Source of the DNA: Armatimonadetes bacterium UBA1398
GTDB taxonomy: Bacteria > Armatimonadota > Zipacnadia > UBA1398
Direction of reading: 5' to 3'
Length of the DNA stretch: 55,070 bases
NCBI GenBank assembly: GCA_002305165.1
Contig: DBQI01000027.1
Span: forward strand, 1-55,070
Shown: piece after piece, positions 25,252 through 34,220 of the stretch
Layout: every line of letters starts with the position of its first letter
Numbering within the stretch: the first letter of the stretch is position 1
Program-made: the position numbers and the translations under genes
Notes under the pieces: generated by a model
The model's database searches: none
Told to the model about the DNA's origin: nothing
The model's input: the letters and a program-made list of their open reading frames with translations, nothing else

Positions 25252-25275
25252 GGCGGGGCGCCGCGGCGCCCCGCC
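25252..25275. terminator. Bidirectional GC-rich terminator
   Basis: An 11-bp perfect inverted repeat (GGCGGGGCGCC / GGCGCCCCGCC) with almost no spacer sits between the convergent subtilase and DinB genes. It lacks a T-tail, so strength is uncertain, but the location suits a shared terminator. Confidence 0.6.
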
Positions 25276-25282
25276 GTATGCC

Positions 25283-25780
25283 TCAGCCGAAGCTGACGTC
25301 CCCGTAGAGGCGCTGGATGTACGCCACCTGGCCTGCGTGATACCACCAGTGGTGCGTCAGGAGTTCCACGAAGCCCGCCTTGGTCATCTTGGCGAAGCCC
25401 GCGTCGACCTCCTCGTCCCAGATGTCATCGGGCTGGGACCCCATCAGCTCGGCTGTGCGCTGGCCCGTCTCCTCGATACACCGAATCAGGTCTTCTTTGG
25501 CGCTCAGGGCACCTGCCGGGCCCACTCCTGCCCACGTCGCGGAGGCGAAGTAGTCGCCTCCTTCGCCCTGCTCGGGAGCCTCGTCCGTGAAGAGGCGCGT
25601 GGCAGTGCCGGCCTCGACCTCCACGCAGTGCTTGATCTGCTCCGAGATGGTCGTCGGGTCGCCGCCCTCCGAGGGCGGACGCCAGTCGAGCCTATCCTCG
25701 GGTGTCGACCGCACCATGTTCACGAAGTTCGAACGGATCGTCTCGAGTCTACCGAGGGCGCCTTCCACATCGAATCCCAT
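25283..25780 (-). CDS. DinB family protein
   Basis: The 165-residue protein has the four-helix DinB/YfiT layout: FDVEGALGRLETIRSNFVN, TTISEQIKHCVEVEAG with the first metal His, and the C-terminal FVELLTHHWWYHAGQVAYI with HH and H positions of the metal triad. Family members are metal-dependent thiol-handling or transferase proteins of mostly unknown role. GGAAGGAGAG precedes the ATG. The 185 bp between this gene and the rpoZ promoter hold no gene that I can see. Confidence 0.88.
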   Translation of the reverse strand: MGFDVEGALGRLETIRSNFVNMVRSTPEDRLDWRPPSEGGDPTTISEQIKHCVEVEAGTATRLFTDEAPEQGEGGDYFASATWAGVGPAGALSAKEDLIRCIEETGQRTAELMGSQPDDIWDEEVDAGFAKMTKAGFVELLTHHWWYHAGQVAYIQRLYGDVSFG

Positions 25781-25965
25781 GGGTCGCTCTCCTTCCGATG
25801 CGAGCTCTTACGGCAGCCCTTCCGCGGCCAGTGCCTCACAACCTGTCCGTTATGCACTCCTCAGGATACACTTGGGTGCGGTACGGTCCGGCTGCCGGCG
25901 CTCCTCCTCGATCCAGCCTTTCGCCGGCCCAAGGCCTTCCCTGCCCCTTCGAGGCCTTGCCGCGG

Positions 25966-25995
25966 TTGACGCGGAGCCGATGGGGGCGGTATAAC
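25966..25995 (+). promoter_or_regulatory. Sigma-70-type promoter for rpoZ-dnaJ
   Basis: TTGACG (25966-25971) and TATAAC (25990-25995) are separated by 18 bases, close to consensus. Transcription would start near 26002 and give a leader of about 100 bases before the rpoZ GTG. It is the best housekeeping promoter in the window. Confidence 0.75.
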
Positions 25996-26104
25996 CTGAG
26001 GGCCTTGACGCGGCCGGTTTTCAGGGGTGGGACCGCGCGAGGTTAGGGCCTCCCCCGGCGGTCTGACCCTTACGGCTTCATCAAGGCACTGGAGGTGCGA
26101 GTCC

Positions 26105-26455
26105 GTGCGTGACAAGCATTTGGATCGGCTCATTGAGCGTGCTGGGTCGAAGTACACGTTGGTCGTTGCTGTAGCCAAGCGGGCCCAGCAGATCCGTGAC
26201 GGCAAGGTGCCCCTCGTCGACATGAAGTCGAACAACCCCGTTACCCTCGCCCTGGCCGAGATCGCCACGAGCGAGGTCCTCGTGAACCCGGACGAGCAGG
26301 TAGCCTCCATCGACGTCGATGGCGAGGAGGCCCTGGCGCCCGCCGGCTTCGACGATGAGGATCTCGACCTCTTCGCGGATATGGACCTCGAGGGCGACGT
26401 GGACGGCGAAGAGATCCTGCCTGACGATGATGATGAGGACGACGAGGAAGCCTAG
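26105..26455 (+). CDS. rpoZ: RNA polymerase omega subunit
   Basis: Omega helps fold and assemble the beta-prime subunit of RNA polymerase. The 116-residue protein has the omega core (DKHLDRLIERAGSKYTLVV, AVAKRAQQIRDG, NNPVTLALAEIATSEV). After residue 70 comes a long acidic tail rich in Asp/Glu (EDLDLFADMDLEGDVDGEE and a DDDDEDDEEA end), longer than in many homologues. The start is GTG at 26105 with GGAGG nine bases upstream. It is transcribed from the strong promoter above and lies 29 bp before dnaJ. Confidence 0.92.
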   Translation: MRDKHLDRLIERAGSKYTLVVAVAKRAQQIRDGKVPLVDMKSNNPVTLALAEIATSEVLVNPDEQVASIDVDGEEALAPAGFDDEDLDLFADMDLEGDVDGEEILPDDDDEDDEEA

Positions 26456-26484
26456 CCTCGTTCGTAACAGGAGCGTGTGCGGCT

Positions 26485-27606
26485 TTGGCCACGAAGGCCG
26501 ACTATTACGACGTGCTGGGAGTGGCTCGTCAGGCCAGTCCTGATGAGATCAAGAAGGCGTACAAGAAGCTCGCCCGCCAGTTTCACCCGGACGTCAACCC
26601 CGATCCAGGCGCCGAGGACCGTTTCAAGGAACTCTCCGAGGCCTACGCCGTCCTGAGCAACCCCGAACGGCGCGCTCGATACGACCGTTACGGTCACGAT
26701 GGCCTGCAGGGCGGCTTTGGCGATGCCTCCGGCGCTGGCTTCGCCGGTGACCTCGAGGATCTCATCGCTGGCTTCTTCGGTGGTGGCTTCGGCCGCACCG
26801 AGGTCGAGCGGGGCGCGGACCTCCGGTACGACCTCGAGGTGACCCTCGAGGAGGTCCTCGTCGGCGTAGAGCGCACCGTGCCCGTGACGAAGCTCGAGTA
26901 CTGTGAGAGCTGCTCCGGCACCGGCGCTGGCGGGAGTGGCGAGTTCCACACCTGCCGACAGTGCGGCGGCAACGGGCGGGTCAGCCGCAGCCAGTCCACC
27001 TTCTTCGGCACCTTCGCCACCAGCTCCGCCTGCCCCGTGTGCAGGGGTCAGGGACGAGTCCCCGACATGCCGTGCGACGCCTGCCGCGGCGAGGGCCGTT
27101 ACTCCCAGCAGGTCAATCTCAGCCTCAACGTCCCCGCCGGCGTGACCGACGGAACACGGCTGCGCCTTCGTGGGCAGGGCGAGGCGGGCCGCCAGGGCGC
27201 CCCCCCGGGTGACCTCTTCATCGCCATCCACGTCAAGGAGGACCCGCGCTTCGCCCGCCGAGGCACAGAACTCGCCATGGAGGTCCCCATCAGCATCAGC
27301 CAGGCCGCTCTGGGCTCAACCATCGAGACCCGGGGGCTGGGTGATGACAAGATCACCGTGAAGGTCCCCGCGGGCACGCAGACCGGCAGCCACTTCCAGG
27401 TGAAGGGCAAGGGTCTTCCCTCGCCCCAGGCTCCGGATCGGCGAGGGAACCTGCACGTCTTCGTGAAGGTCCACACCCCCACGGATCTGGGTCCCGAGGA
27501 ACGTGAGCTGCTCAAGCGGCTCGGCGAGCTCCTCGGCGATGCCCCGGAGCCCAAGCCCGATCGCAGCTTCCTGGGGCGGCTCTGGGACAGCATCACAGGG
27601 GAGTAA
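26485..27606 (+). CDS. dnaJ: Chaperone DnaJ
   Basis: DnaJ delivers unfolded proteins to DnaK and stimulates its ATPase. The 373-residue protein has all domains: J domain with HPD at residues 34-36, a Gly/Phe-rich linker (GGFGDASGAGFAGD), four zinc-finger repeats (CESCSGTG, CRQCGGNG, CPVCRGQG, CDACRGEG) and the C-terminal substrate domains. The start is TTG at 26485, since the J domain begins at once (MATKADYYDVLGVARQ) and GGAG lies 11 bases upstream. Neither dnaK nor grpE is in the window; pairing with rpoZ instead is notable. A DnaJ2/CbpA assignment is excluded by the zinc finger. Confidence 0.96.
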   Translation: MATKADYYDVLGVARQASPDEIKKAYKKLARQFHPDVNPDPGAEDRFKELSEAYAVLSNPERRARYDRYGHDGLQGGFGDASGAGFAGDLEDLIAGFFGGGFGRTEVERGADLRYDLEVTLEEVLVGVERTVPVTKLEYCESCSGTGAGGSGEFHTCRQCGGNGRVSRSQSTFFGTFATSSACPVCRGQGRVPDMPCDACRGEGRYSQQVNLSLNVPAGVTDGTRLRLRGQGEAGRQGAPPGDLFIAIHVKEDPRFARRGTELAMEVPISISQAALGSTIETRGLGDDKITVKVPAGTQTGSHFQVKGKGLPSPQAPDRRGNLHVFVKVHTPTDLGPEERELLKRLGELLGDAPEPKPDRSFLGRLWDSITGE

Positions 27607-27648
27607 CCCGCGCCAGGGCTCCGGCCGTCCTCTGCCGAAACACCGCCC

Positions 27649-30600
27649 ATGCCGAACCCACAACCAAGCCTGACAGCCCTGCTTGTGCTCGCGTCCGTGG
27701 CGCTCCTCGACGGCGCCGGCCTCGCCCAGACGGTAGTCGGCGTTCTCGATGAGCCCGAGTTCCCCACGGAGTGGTCCGTGACACCGGCCGACCGGGTGAT
27801 CGAGAGCCTCGACAATGCCGGCGTGGCTTGGGTCCGACTCACCGCCGCCGACCTGGCCGACCCCTCGGTCCTGGATCCCGCGCGGATCGCGACGGTCCTT
27901 CTGCCCTCGGGCCCCTACTTCCCCGTGGACGCGGTGGAGCCGTTCCGCGCCTACCTGCGCTCCGGCGGGCGGTTCCTCTCGCTCGGCGGCTACGCGTTCA
28001 GCCGATTGGTCGAGCGGACCGACCGCGGCTGGGCCTCCTACGCGGACCGCATCGCCGCCGCTCGATCCCCGGAGAGTCTGGCAGCGGCGAACGTGCTCCC
28101 GCCCGTCGCCGCGATCCCCTGGACGTGGGGCGCAACCCTGGCAACGCCCGACGCGGCGGCCGGCGTAGCGGTGATCGAGGCTCCGCCGCCAGGCGCGGCC
28201 GTGGCGTACGCCGTCGATCTGGAACCCGGAGAGCCCTACATGCTGAAGGCCGAACTCGAGGCTCAGGGGATCGCCGGCCGCGGCTACGCCTTCGTCGCTT
28301 ACTACGAGATGGACGACGCGGGGCAGATCGTCCAGTGGTTCGACATGGACACCATCCAGCGGAATGGGGAGCGGCGCACGGTGGCCAAGACCTTCGTCCC
28401 CGACCCCCGAGCCACCCGCCGCGAGGTGCGCGCGGGCGCCCACCTCACGGGCGGGCAGGTCACGCTCTACGACCTGGTCCTGGCCCCCTACCCCGAAGAG
28501 ATCCATGTGACGACGGCGAACGGCATCCCCGCCGACGGTCTGCGCACCCGTCCTGAACAGTTCGGCCTCTTCGATCCCTCCCATCCGCTGGAGCATGTCG
28601 CTGCCGTCTCCTCAGCGGGGCATCCGCGCCTCGACTGGGACGATTCCGTTCCCCTCGCCCAACCCGCCTCGGGCTGGTCCGCGTCCGGCCTCACTTTCGA
28701 CGCCCAGGCGCGGTGGGTGCCTCTGGCGTGGGCTCACGATCGCTATGGACGCCTGAACGGCACGGCCGCCGCGGCCCTGCTCCATTACGGCGGCCCCTAC
28801 GCGGGCTCAGCGTGGGCCTATTGCGGCATCGAGGAGGACATCTACCGGGTTCTCGGCGTCCAGCGCGCTGAGGAGTTGGTCCTCAGCATGGTGCGGATGC
28901 TGGATGACGGCCTGAGCCTCGATCCCTTCCGCTGCGAGGAGGACACCTACACCCCGGACGAGGCGCCCCGACTCTCGATCACCGTGCGGAACACCGGCCT
29001 CGAGGAGCGCAGGGTGCGCGTCGACCTGAGGCATGGCGCTACGGTCCGGAACTGGGAGGGACCCATCGCCGCCCGTGGCTCGCACACCGCCTCCTTCGAG
29101 CTGCCCGCAGGTGGCCGAGGGCTTCAGCGCATCGAGGCGGAGTTGCGGGACGCCGACCAGGATGGGGTTCTCGACCGCGCGGAGAGCGCGTATGTCGTGC
29201 GCTCGCCCGAGGACTGGCCCGAGACCCCAACCCTAGCCTTCGAGGACAACGTCTTCACCCTGGGCGGCGTGCCTCGGATCCTGCTTGGCAGCGACGCCTA
29301 CGTCGTGGCTTTCACGAGCCCCTCCGAGGGGCCGCTCGCCTGGGCTCGGGACCTCGATCGCTGCCTAGACTACGGCCTCGATGTCTACGAGAACCTGCAC
29401 TTCCCCTGGTATCCGGGCGGCTTCACCGACCATGAGATGCGCCAGATCGAGGGCTTCGCCTACCTCGCGGCTGAGCGCGGCCGCCAGTATATGGCGGGCT
29501 GGCTCATAGGCGCGGACACCTGGGTCTCCGATGAGGTGCTCGACGACCAGGCGGCGTTCCTCCGCCGCGCCGCCGCACGGACGGCGGGCGCTGGGCACCT
29601 GATCCACTACATCAACGGCGACCTCCGCGGCTCCTCTGAGCCCGAGCAGGACGGAACCGGCGAGCGCTTCCGAGCATGGCTGCTGCAGCGGCACGGCGGA
29701 CCCGATGGACTCCGGGCGGCCTGGGGCGATGAGCTGGAGTGGCCCATCGACCACATCCCCTTTCTCCCGTCGGAGAGCCCCCGATGGGACTCCGTGCGCG
29801 CCATAGACTACGCGCGCTTCGCCGTTGCGGAGACCCTTCGCTGGAACGAGAGGCTGGCCGCCGCCCTGCGCGAGACGGGCGGAGGGCAGCCCATCACGAA
29901 CGAGTACTACCAGATGCCCATGGACGGCGTCGACCTGCAACAGACCATCGGCCCCATCGACGTGGCGAACATCGGCTTCTTCGGCCACGAGAAGGGGCGC
30001 GATCTCGCCGACTTCACGACCGCCGTGGCCTTCGCCGACAGCCGGGCCCGGGGCAAGGGCGTGAATGTGGGCGAGTTCGGGGTCAAGACCCATCCCGCTT
30101 GGAGCGTCGAGAACGGCGCGGCGGGCTACCACATCGCGCGCACCAAGGACGAGGAGCGGGAGCTGTTCCTCGGGATCATCCACCTGGGTCTCGGCCTCGG
30201 CGTGACCAAGTACCAGAACTGGTGCCTGCGGGACTCCAGCGAGTACGTCTTCCCCTGGGGCCTATTCCACCCGTCGGATGTGACGCCGAAGGAGTCCGCC
30301 TACACATACCGCCACCTCAGCCTGCTCGCCCATTCCGTCACGCCGGTCTACGAGGCGCCCGAGGTGACCCTCCTGCTGCCCGACTGGCACCGCCTGGGCA
30401 ACGGAGGGTCCGCCGCCCTGGAGGCCACCTACCGCGCCATCGAGACCCTCCAGTCGCTGCACGTCCCCTTCAATGTGCTGCCCGACACCCATGCTGACGA
30501 GATCCCGGCGACGACCCGGGTGCTCTGGTGGCCGGTGCCATTCACCTGTTCCGATGGGACCCGGGACGCGGTCGAGGAGTTCGTCGGCGCCGGCGGGTCG

Positions 30601-31476
30601 CTGTACCTGTCCGGTGACCTCTCCTACGATGAGCTCCGACTGCCCAGCCGCGCCGACCGCTTCTCGGCCCTTGTGGGCCTCAGCGCCGACGCCGCGCCCA
30701 CCCCCTCCGAGTGGACCTCAGGCGAGAGCGCGCTCCGGCCGCTGGGTGTGGTCTCGGCCAACGTGCTGACGGCCGATGGCGCGGGCGAGCCCCTCATCAC
30801 CCTGTCCGAGTTCGGGGGCGGCCGCGTCGCCTTCCTCAACTCGATGGCCGAGTTGGCCCTCCCGCCCGAGCAACTGGCTCCCCTCTACCGAACCATCACC
30901 GCCGCCCTGGAAGTGCAAGCCACAGCTATCAGCCCCGCTGACACTCCCGTCCTCGCCTTCCGCGTCCCCCTGGCCGAGGGTGGCGAGGCCCTGATCCTCC
31001 ACAACCCGACGGCGGAGCGCGCGCGGGTGAGCGCGCCCCTGTCTGGCGGCACGCTGGACGCCGAGCTGATGCCTGGCTCCCCGGCGCTCGTCGCGGTCGA
31101 TGAGGGGGGCCAGTGGCGCGCCGTCTCGGTGCGAGGCCACGTCACCTGGAACGGGGTCACCCTCACCGCGGAGGAATCCGGCGCGTGCGCGGTGAGCCTT
31201 GGCGGCCACGAAGCCGTTGCGGTCGGGCCCTACGGCCCCGGCACCGTCACCCTTCAGGCGAGCGGGATCGGCTCCCGCCATGGGATGGGCGAACTGGTGG
31301 ATGGAGCGTGGCGTGTCTACGCCGAGCGTGACCGGGACCGGGAGGCCTCGCTCCGGCTCTCACTGGACGATGTGGACTGGACCCTGATCCACCTCTTCGC
31401 GGCGCCCGCCGCCTGCGAGGCCGCTGGGGCAGAGGTCGCGCGGATCATCGGCGGCCCTGGGGCGGCGGGGCCGTGA
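27649..31476 (+). CDS. Large secreted glycosidase-like protein (GH42-like core)
   Basis: The 1275-residue protein has a signal peptide (LTALLVLASVALLDGAGLAQ). The N-terminal 130 residues look like a GATase/ThuA-type fold (TVLLPSGPYFPVDAVEPF; RFLSLGGYAFSRL). Residues about 175-290 form a beta-sandwich, and 420-520 another. The region about 530-850 looks like a beta-galactosidase-type TIM barrel: YGLDVYENLHFPWYPGGF, GQPITNEYYQMPMDG and GKGVNVGEFGVKTHPAW, where the Glu of NEYY and GEFG are plausible catalytic residues. A later part (about 900-1070) resembles the GATase-like trimerisation domain of GH42 enzymes. Substrate unknown. The start ATG lacks a strong ribosome site. It is followed by a coupled gene (GTGA). 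Confidence 0.7.
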   Translation: MPNPQPSLTALLVLASVALLDGAGLAQTVVGVLDEPEFPTEWSVTPADRVIESLDNAGVAWVRLTAADLADPSVLDPARIATVLLPSGPYFPVDAVEPFRAYLRSGGRFLSLGGYAFSRLVERTDRGWASYADRIAAARSPESLAAANVLPPVAAIPWTWGATLATPDAAAGVAVIEAPPPGAAVAYAVDLEPGEPYMLKAELEAQGIAGRGYAFVAYYEMDDAGQIVQWFDMDTIQRNGERRTVAKTFVPDPRATRREVRAGAHLTGGQVTLYDLVLAPYPEEIHVTTANGIPADGLRTRPEQFGLFDPSHPLEHVAAVSSAGHPRLDWDDSVPLAQPASGWSASGLTFDAQARWVPLAWAHDRYGRLNGTAAAALLHYGGPYAGSAWAYCGIEEDIYRVLGVQRAEELVLSMVRMLDDGLSLDPFRCEEDTYTPDEAPRLSITVRNTGLEERRVRVDLRHGATVRNWEGPIAARGSHTASFELPAGGRGLQRIEAELRDADQDGVLDRAESAYVVRSPEDWPETPTLAFEDNVFTLGGVPRILLGSDAYVVAFTSPSEGPLAWARDLDRCLDYGLDVYENLHFPWYPGGFTDHEMRQIEGFAYLAAERGRQYMAGWLIGADTWVSDEVLDDQAAFLRRAAARTAGAGHLIHYINGDLRGSSEPEQDGTGERFRAWLLQRHGGPDGLRAAWGDELEWPIDHIPFLPSESPRWDSVRAIDYARFAVAETLRWNERLAAALRETGGGQPITNEYYQMPMDGVDLQQTIGPIDVANIGFFGHEKGRDLADFTTAVAFADSRARGKGVNVGEFGVKTHPAWSVENGAAGYHIARTKDEERELFLGIIHLGLGLGVTKYQNWCLRDSSEYVFPWGLFHPSDVTPKESAYTYRHLSLLAHSVTPVYEAPEVTLLLPDWHRLGNGGSAALEATYRAIETLQSLHVPFNVLPDTHADEIPATTRVLWWPVPFTCSDGTRDAVEEFVGAGGSLYLSGDLSYDELRLPSRADRFSALVGLSADAAPTPSEWTSGESALRPLGVVSANVLTADGAGEPLITLSEFGGGRVAFLNSMAELALPPEQLAPLYRTITAALEVQATAISPADTPVLAFRVPLAEGGEALILHNPTAERARVSAPLSGGTLDAELMPGSPALVAVDEGGQWRAVSVRGHVTWNGVTLTAEESGACAVSLGGHEAVAVGPYGPGTVTLQASGIGSRHGMGELVDGAWRVYAERDRDREASLRLSLDDVDWTLIHLFAAPAACEAAGAEVARIIGGPGAAGP

Positions 31477-31940
31477 GCCACGCGGACTTCGACAACGCTC
31501 GCTGGCGCCTCGACTCGGCGGGACGCTTCCGCGTGTGCCTTCCCGCGGGCTGGCGCTTGCATCCCTCGGGCGGCCCGGACTCCTTCTGGGTCATGCCTGC
31601 CGGCCCTGGCCCCGGCAGCATCCGCCTTGCCCTTCTGCGAGGGGGCGCGGACGGCGTGTGGGGCGGGGAGGTCGTGAGGGCCGCCGCTGAGACCCGCCCC
31701 GGCGTCCGAGTGGTCGAGCAGGATGGCTCCGTGCATGCCGCTTACGTCCGCCGCGTCGCCACGCCCTTCGGCGAGGATCTGCAGTACCTCTGGGAGATCG
31801 GCTCGGGCGCGTGGATCGCCCTGTGGTCCTACCTTATCGACAGTCGGCTGCGCACGTCCCCCGGCGTGGCCCTGGAGTTCCAGGCCGTCAGCTTCATCAT
31901 CGGCAGCTTCCGCTTCCTCGCCGCCGCCACCGAGGGGTAG
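31473..31940 (+). CDS. Conserved-looking cytoplasmic protein, unknown
   Basis: This 155-residue protein starts at a GTG that overlaps the stop of the large glycosidase-like gene (GTGA), so the two are translated together. It has no signal peptide. The sequence (RFRVCLPAGWRLHPSGGPDS; FGEDLQYLWEIGSGAWIALW; FQAVSFIIGSFRFL) has the alternating strands and final strand-helix of PsbP/DcrB-like or DUF1795-type folds, but the match is by eye only. It meets the glycosyltransferase gene tail to tail with three bases between. Function unknown. Confidence 0.7.
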   Translation: MSHADFDNARWRLDSAGRFRVCLPAGWRLHPSGGPDSFWVMPAGPGPGSIRLALLRGGADGVWGGEVVRAAAETRPGVRVVEQDGSVHAAYVRRVATPFGEDLQYLWEIGSGAWIALWSYLIDSRLRTSPGVALEFQAVSFIIGSFRFLAAATEG

Positions 31941-31943
31941 CGC

Positions 31944-32786
31944 CTACTCCTCGAGCCGGGGCCTCTCCAGATCCTCCCAGCGGTAGGCGTCGTCCGGTGG
32001 CCCTCCCTCCGTTTCGAACACGTGACGCCATCGGCGTCGGAAGAGCATGCCGTTCTTGGTCGTCACCTGCAGGAACTTGATGTCCGTCGACCCATCGGTG
32101 GTGATGTGCTCGTAGTGGTACATCGACACCGACGGCACGATGCGGCAGCGGAAGCCCAGTGACTTCAGCCGGTAGCAGTAGTCGATGTCCTCATACTGGA
32201 CGGGGAAGAAGGCCTCATCCATCTCCCCCGCCGCCTCGATGGCGCGGCGGGGAAGCAGCACGCAGGCGGAGATCAGGCACTGCACATCCCGCTCGACGTT
32301 CGCCTCCGGGTCATCCTGGGGCCGGCCGCGTCCGACGTACACGACGCGACCGCGCGGCGTTACGGCGCAGCCCGCGAACTCGATCCTCTCGTCCGGTGGC
32401 GGGAAGAGCAGCTTGGGCGACACGATGCCCAGGCCGGGATCACCATCGAGCCGCTCCCGCAGCCGGTCGATCCAGTCCTTGTCGCGAACGAGCACATCGT
32501 TGTCCATCCAGGCGACGTACTCGCCCTCAGCCAGCCGCATGCCCTGGTTGCGCCCTGCGGGAGCGCCCGCGTTCGTCTCATTGAGGTGGCACTTCATGTC
32601 CACATCGTGCTCCGTCAGCAGGCGCTGCCAAGCGGGGATCTCCTCCAAGCTGCCATCGGTGGAGCCGTTGTCCACCAGCACCACCTCGAGCGGCCGGTGC
32701 GTCGACCGGACCACCGATTCGAGGCACTTACGGGTGTAGTGCCGCTTGTCGTAGTTGAGAACGATGATCGACACGAGAGGGGACAT
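31944..32786 (-). CDS. Family 2 glycosyltransferase
   Basis: The 280-residue GT-A enzyme starts SPLVSIIVLNYDKRHYTRKC and has the sugar-nucleotide motif EVVLVDNGSTDGSLEE, GAPAGRNQGMRLAEGEYVAW and the metal-binding MDNDVLV. The C-terminal acceptor region contains FFPVQYEDIDYCYRLKSLGF with the ED general-base motif. It is soluble or peripheral with no membrane helices, like rhamnosyl- or other surface-glycan transferases. Donor and acceptor are unknown. GGAGG lies seven bases before the ATG. It precedes nothing obviously related; the MEMO gene is 27 bp upstream in the same direction. Confidence 0.9.
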   Translation of the reverse strand: MSPLVSIIVLNYDKRHYTRKCLESVVRSTHRPLEVVLVDNGSTDGSLEEIPAWQRLLTEHDVDMKCHLNETNAGAPAGRNQGMRLAEGEYVAWMDNDVLVRDKDWIDRLRERLDGDPGLGIVSPKLLFPPPDERIEFAGCAVTPRGRVVYVGRGRPQDDPEANVERDVQCLISACVLLPRRAIEAAGEMDEAFFPVQYEDIDYCYRLKSLGFRCRIVPSVSMYHYEHITTDGSTDIKFLQVTTKNGMLFRRRWRHVFETEGGPPDDAYRWEDLERPRLEE

Positions 32787-32813
32787 GGCAGTGCCTCCGA
32801 TCGCAGTATCGCG

Positions 32814-34028
32814 TCACTCCACTGGCCGTCGCCATATTGCGGCGGCGCAGAAACCTACGAGCGACGTGCCCGACGGCGTGGGAGCCTGGCCGTAGCGGAG
32901 CACGGAGCCCATGCACGGCGCCATCGCCTTGGCGACGATGTAGAGGGGCGCTTGGCCGCACACGTTCGGCTCCTCCGCCCCGTCCGAACCCTCGCAGGCG
33001 TCCAGCACGCCCTGGGCGTTTCCGGCGAGGGCCGAGGTCATCACGCGCCGGTCGACCGCCGAGGCCCTCATGATGCCGGCCGTATCGACGGGCGAGGCGT
33101 GGCCGAAGTCGGGGCCCACATGGGTGAGGTCCACCGCCGCTACCAGGCAGTAGCGCTCCGGCTCTCGCGCCATCATGTCCGCCAGCCGTTGGGCGAGGGC
33201 GTCCGCGGCCTCGAAGCTCCCTTCCCGCTCCTCGTGGAGGTGCGAGCAGAGGATCCCCACCATCCGCGCCTCGGGGAAGAGGTGCTTCAGCCAGATGGCC
33301 TGGAACTCGATAGAGTGCTCATTCGCGTGGATCAACTCCCCCACGTAGGCTTCCTCGCCCAGGGCAGCCTCGATCTCCGCGAGAGCTTCGCCGTCAACCT
33401 CCAGTGGACCCAGGGGCGTGTCGTAGCCCTGCCCCGTGAGGATGAGCGGATTGCCGCAGGCGGCGTGTCCCACCCCGAGGATGATGAAGGTCCGCGCCCT
33501 CACGTGCTTGCGCGCCGCCGCGTAGGCTTCCGCGTAGACCGCCGCGCCTCGCCCCAGGTCGATGTGGGGAGCCACGAGACAGTCGGCTAGGATCCCCTCG
33601 GGTAGGCTGGGATCGGCCTTCGCGAGCAGCCCCTCGAGGGTGGCGCGCAACGCATCCGCCTCTGCCGGATAGACCGTGCCCGCGAGAGTCGCCTCCCTGG
33701 GTCCCGAGCGGTAGGCGCGCGTCAGCTCTTCGAGCCGCTGGGCCGCTCGTTGCCCTTCCAGCAGCCCATGCCGCTCGAGCTCCTCCAGAGCCTGGGTGAC
33801 CTCCGCCAGACTGACGAACCGCCTGACCTCTGCCACGACGGCCGCCTGGATGTCCTCCGGCGACCGTCGGCCGTCACACAGGCTGAGCACCAAGTAGAGC
33901 GGCGTAGAGACGGCACAGCCCTGGGGCGCGACGCCCTCCGGGTCATCGAGCAGCACGTACTGCTGGCCGCGGATCTCAACGGGGGTCGTGGAGAGCATCC
34001 GCGCGCGCGGTCGGACGAGGGAGGCCAC
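32814..34028 (-). CDS. amrB: AmmeMemoRadiSam system protein B (MEMO) with N-terminal winged-helix domain
   Basis: The 404-residue protein joins two parts. Residues about 10-100 (VEIRGQQYVLLDDPEGVAPQ, LVLSLCDGRRSPEDIQAAVV, QALEELERHGLLEG) resemble a PqqD-like winged helix. Residues 120-404 are MEMO: GTVYPAEADALRATLEGLL, LVAPHIDLGRGAAVYAEAYA, FIILGVGHAACGNPL, NEHSIEFQAIWLKHLFPEA and VAAVDLTHVGPDFGH, with the His residues of the metal pocket. The MEMO family is related to extradiol dioxygenases; bacterial role unproven. GTG at 34028 is preferred; upstream GGAAGGA is 12 bases away, and an ATG at MLSTTP is possible. It is divergent from the AMMECR1 gene; no radical SAM partner is in the window. 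Confidence 0.88.
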   Translation of the reverse strand: MASLVRPRARMLSTTPVEIRGQQYVLLDDPEGVAPQGCAVSTPLYLVLSLCDGRRSPEDIQAAVVAEVRRFVSLAEVTQALEELERHGLLEGQRAAQRLEELTRAYRSGPREATLAGTVYPAEADALRATLEGLLAKADPSLPEGILADCLVAPHIDLGRGAAVYAEAYAAARKHVRARTFIILGVGHAACGNPLILTGQGYDTPLGPLEVDGEALAEIEAALGEEAYVGELIHANEHSIEFQAIWLKHLFPEARMVGILCSHLHEEREGSFEAADALAQRLADMMAREPERYCLVAAVDLTHVGPDFGHASPVDTAGIMRASAVDRRVMTSALAGNAQGVLDACEGSDGAEEPNVCGQAPLYIVAKAMAPCMGSVLRYGQAPTPSGTSLVGFCAAAIWRRPVE

Positions 34029-34220
34029 GCAGGGACACCGTCCTTCCAGGAGATCACTGGGGCGTGGGCGAATTCGCGCCGCGCTTGTGGGCATCCTCCC
34101 ACCCCGAGGGGAGGGCGGACGGCGGGCCATGCAGGAACATCGTGCCTCCGGACCAAAGTTCTCGTACTATGGGGCCGTCGGGGCGTACGCTTACGCCGTG
34201 CCCGATACATAGGGGTTACC

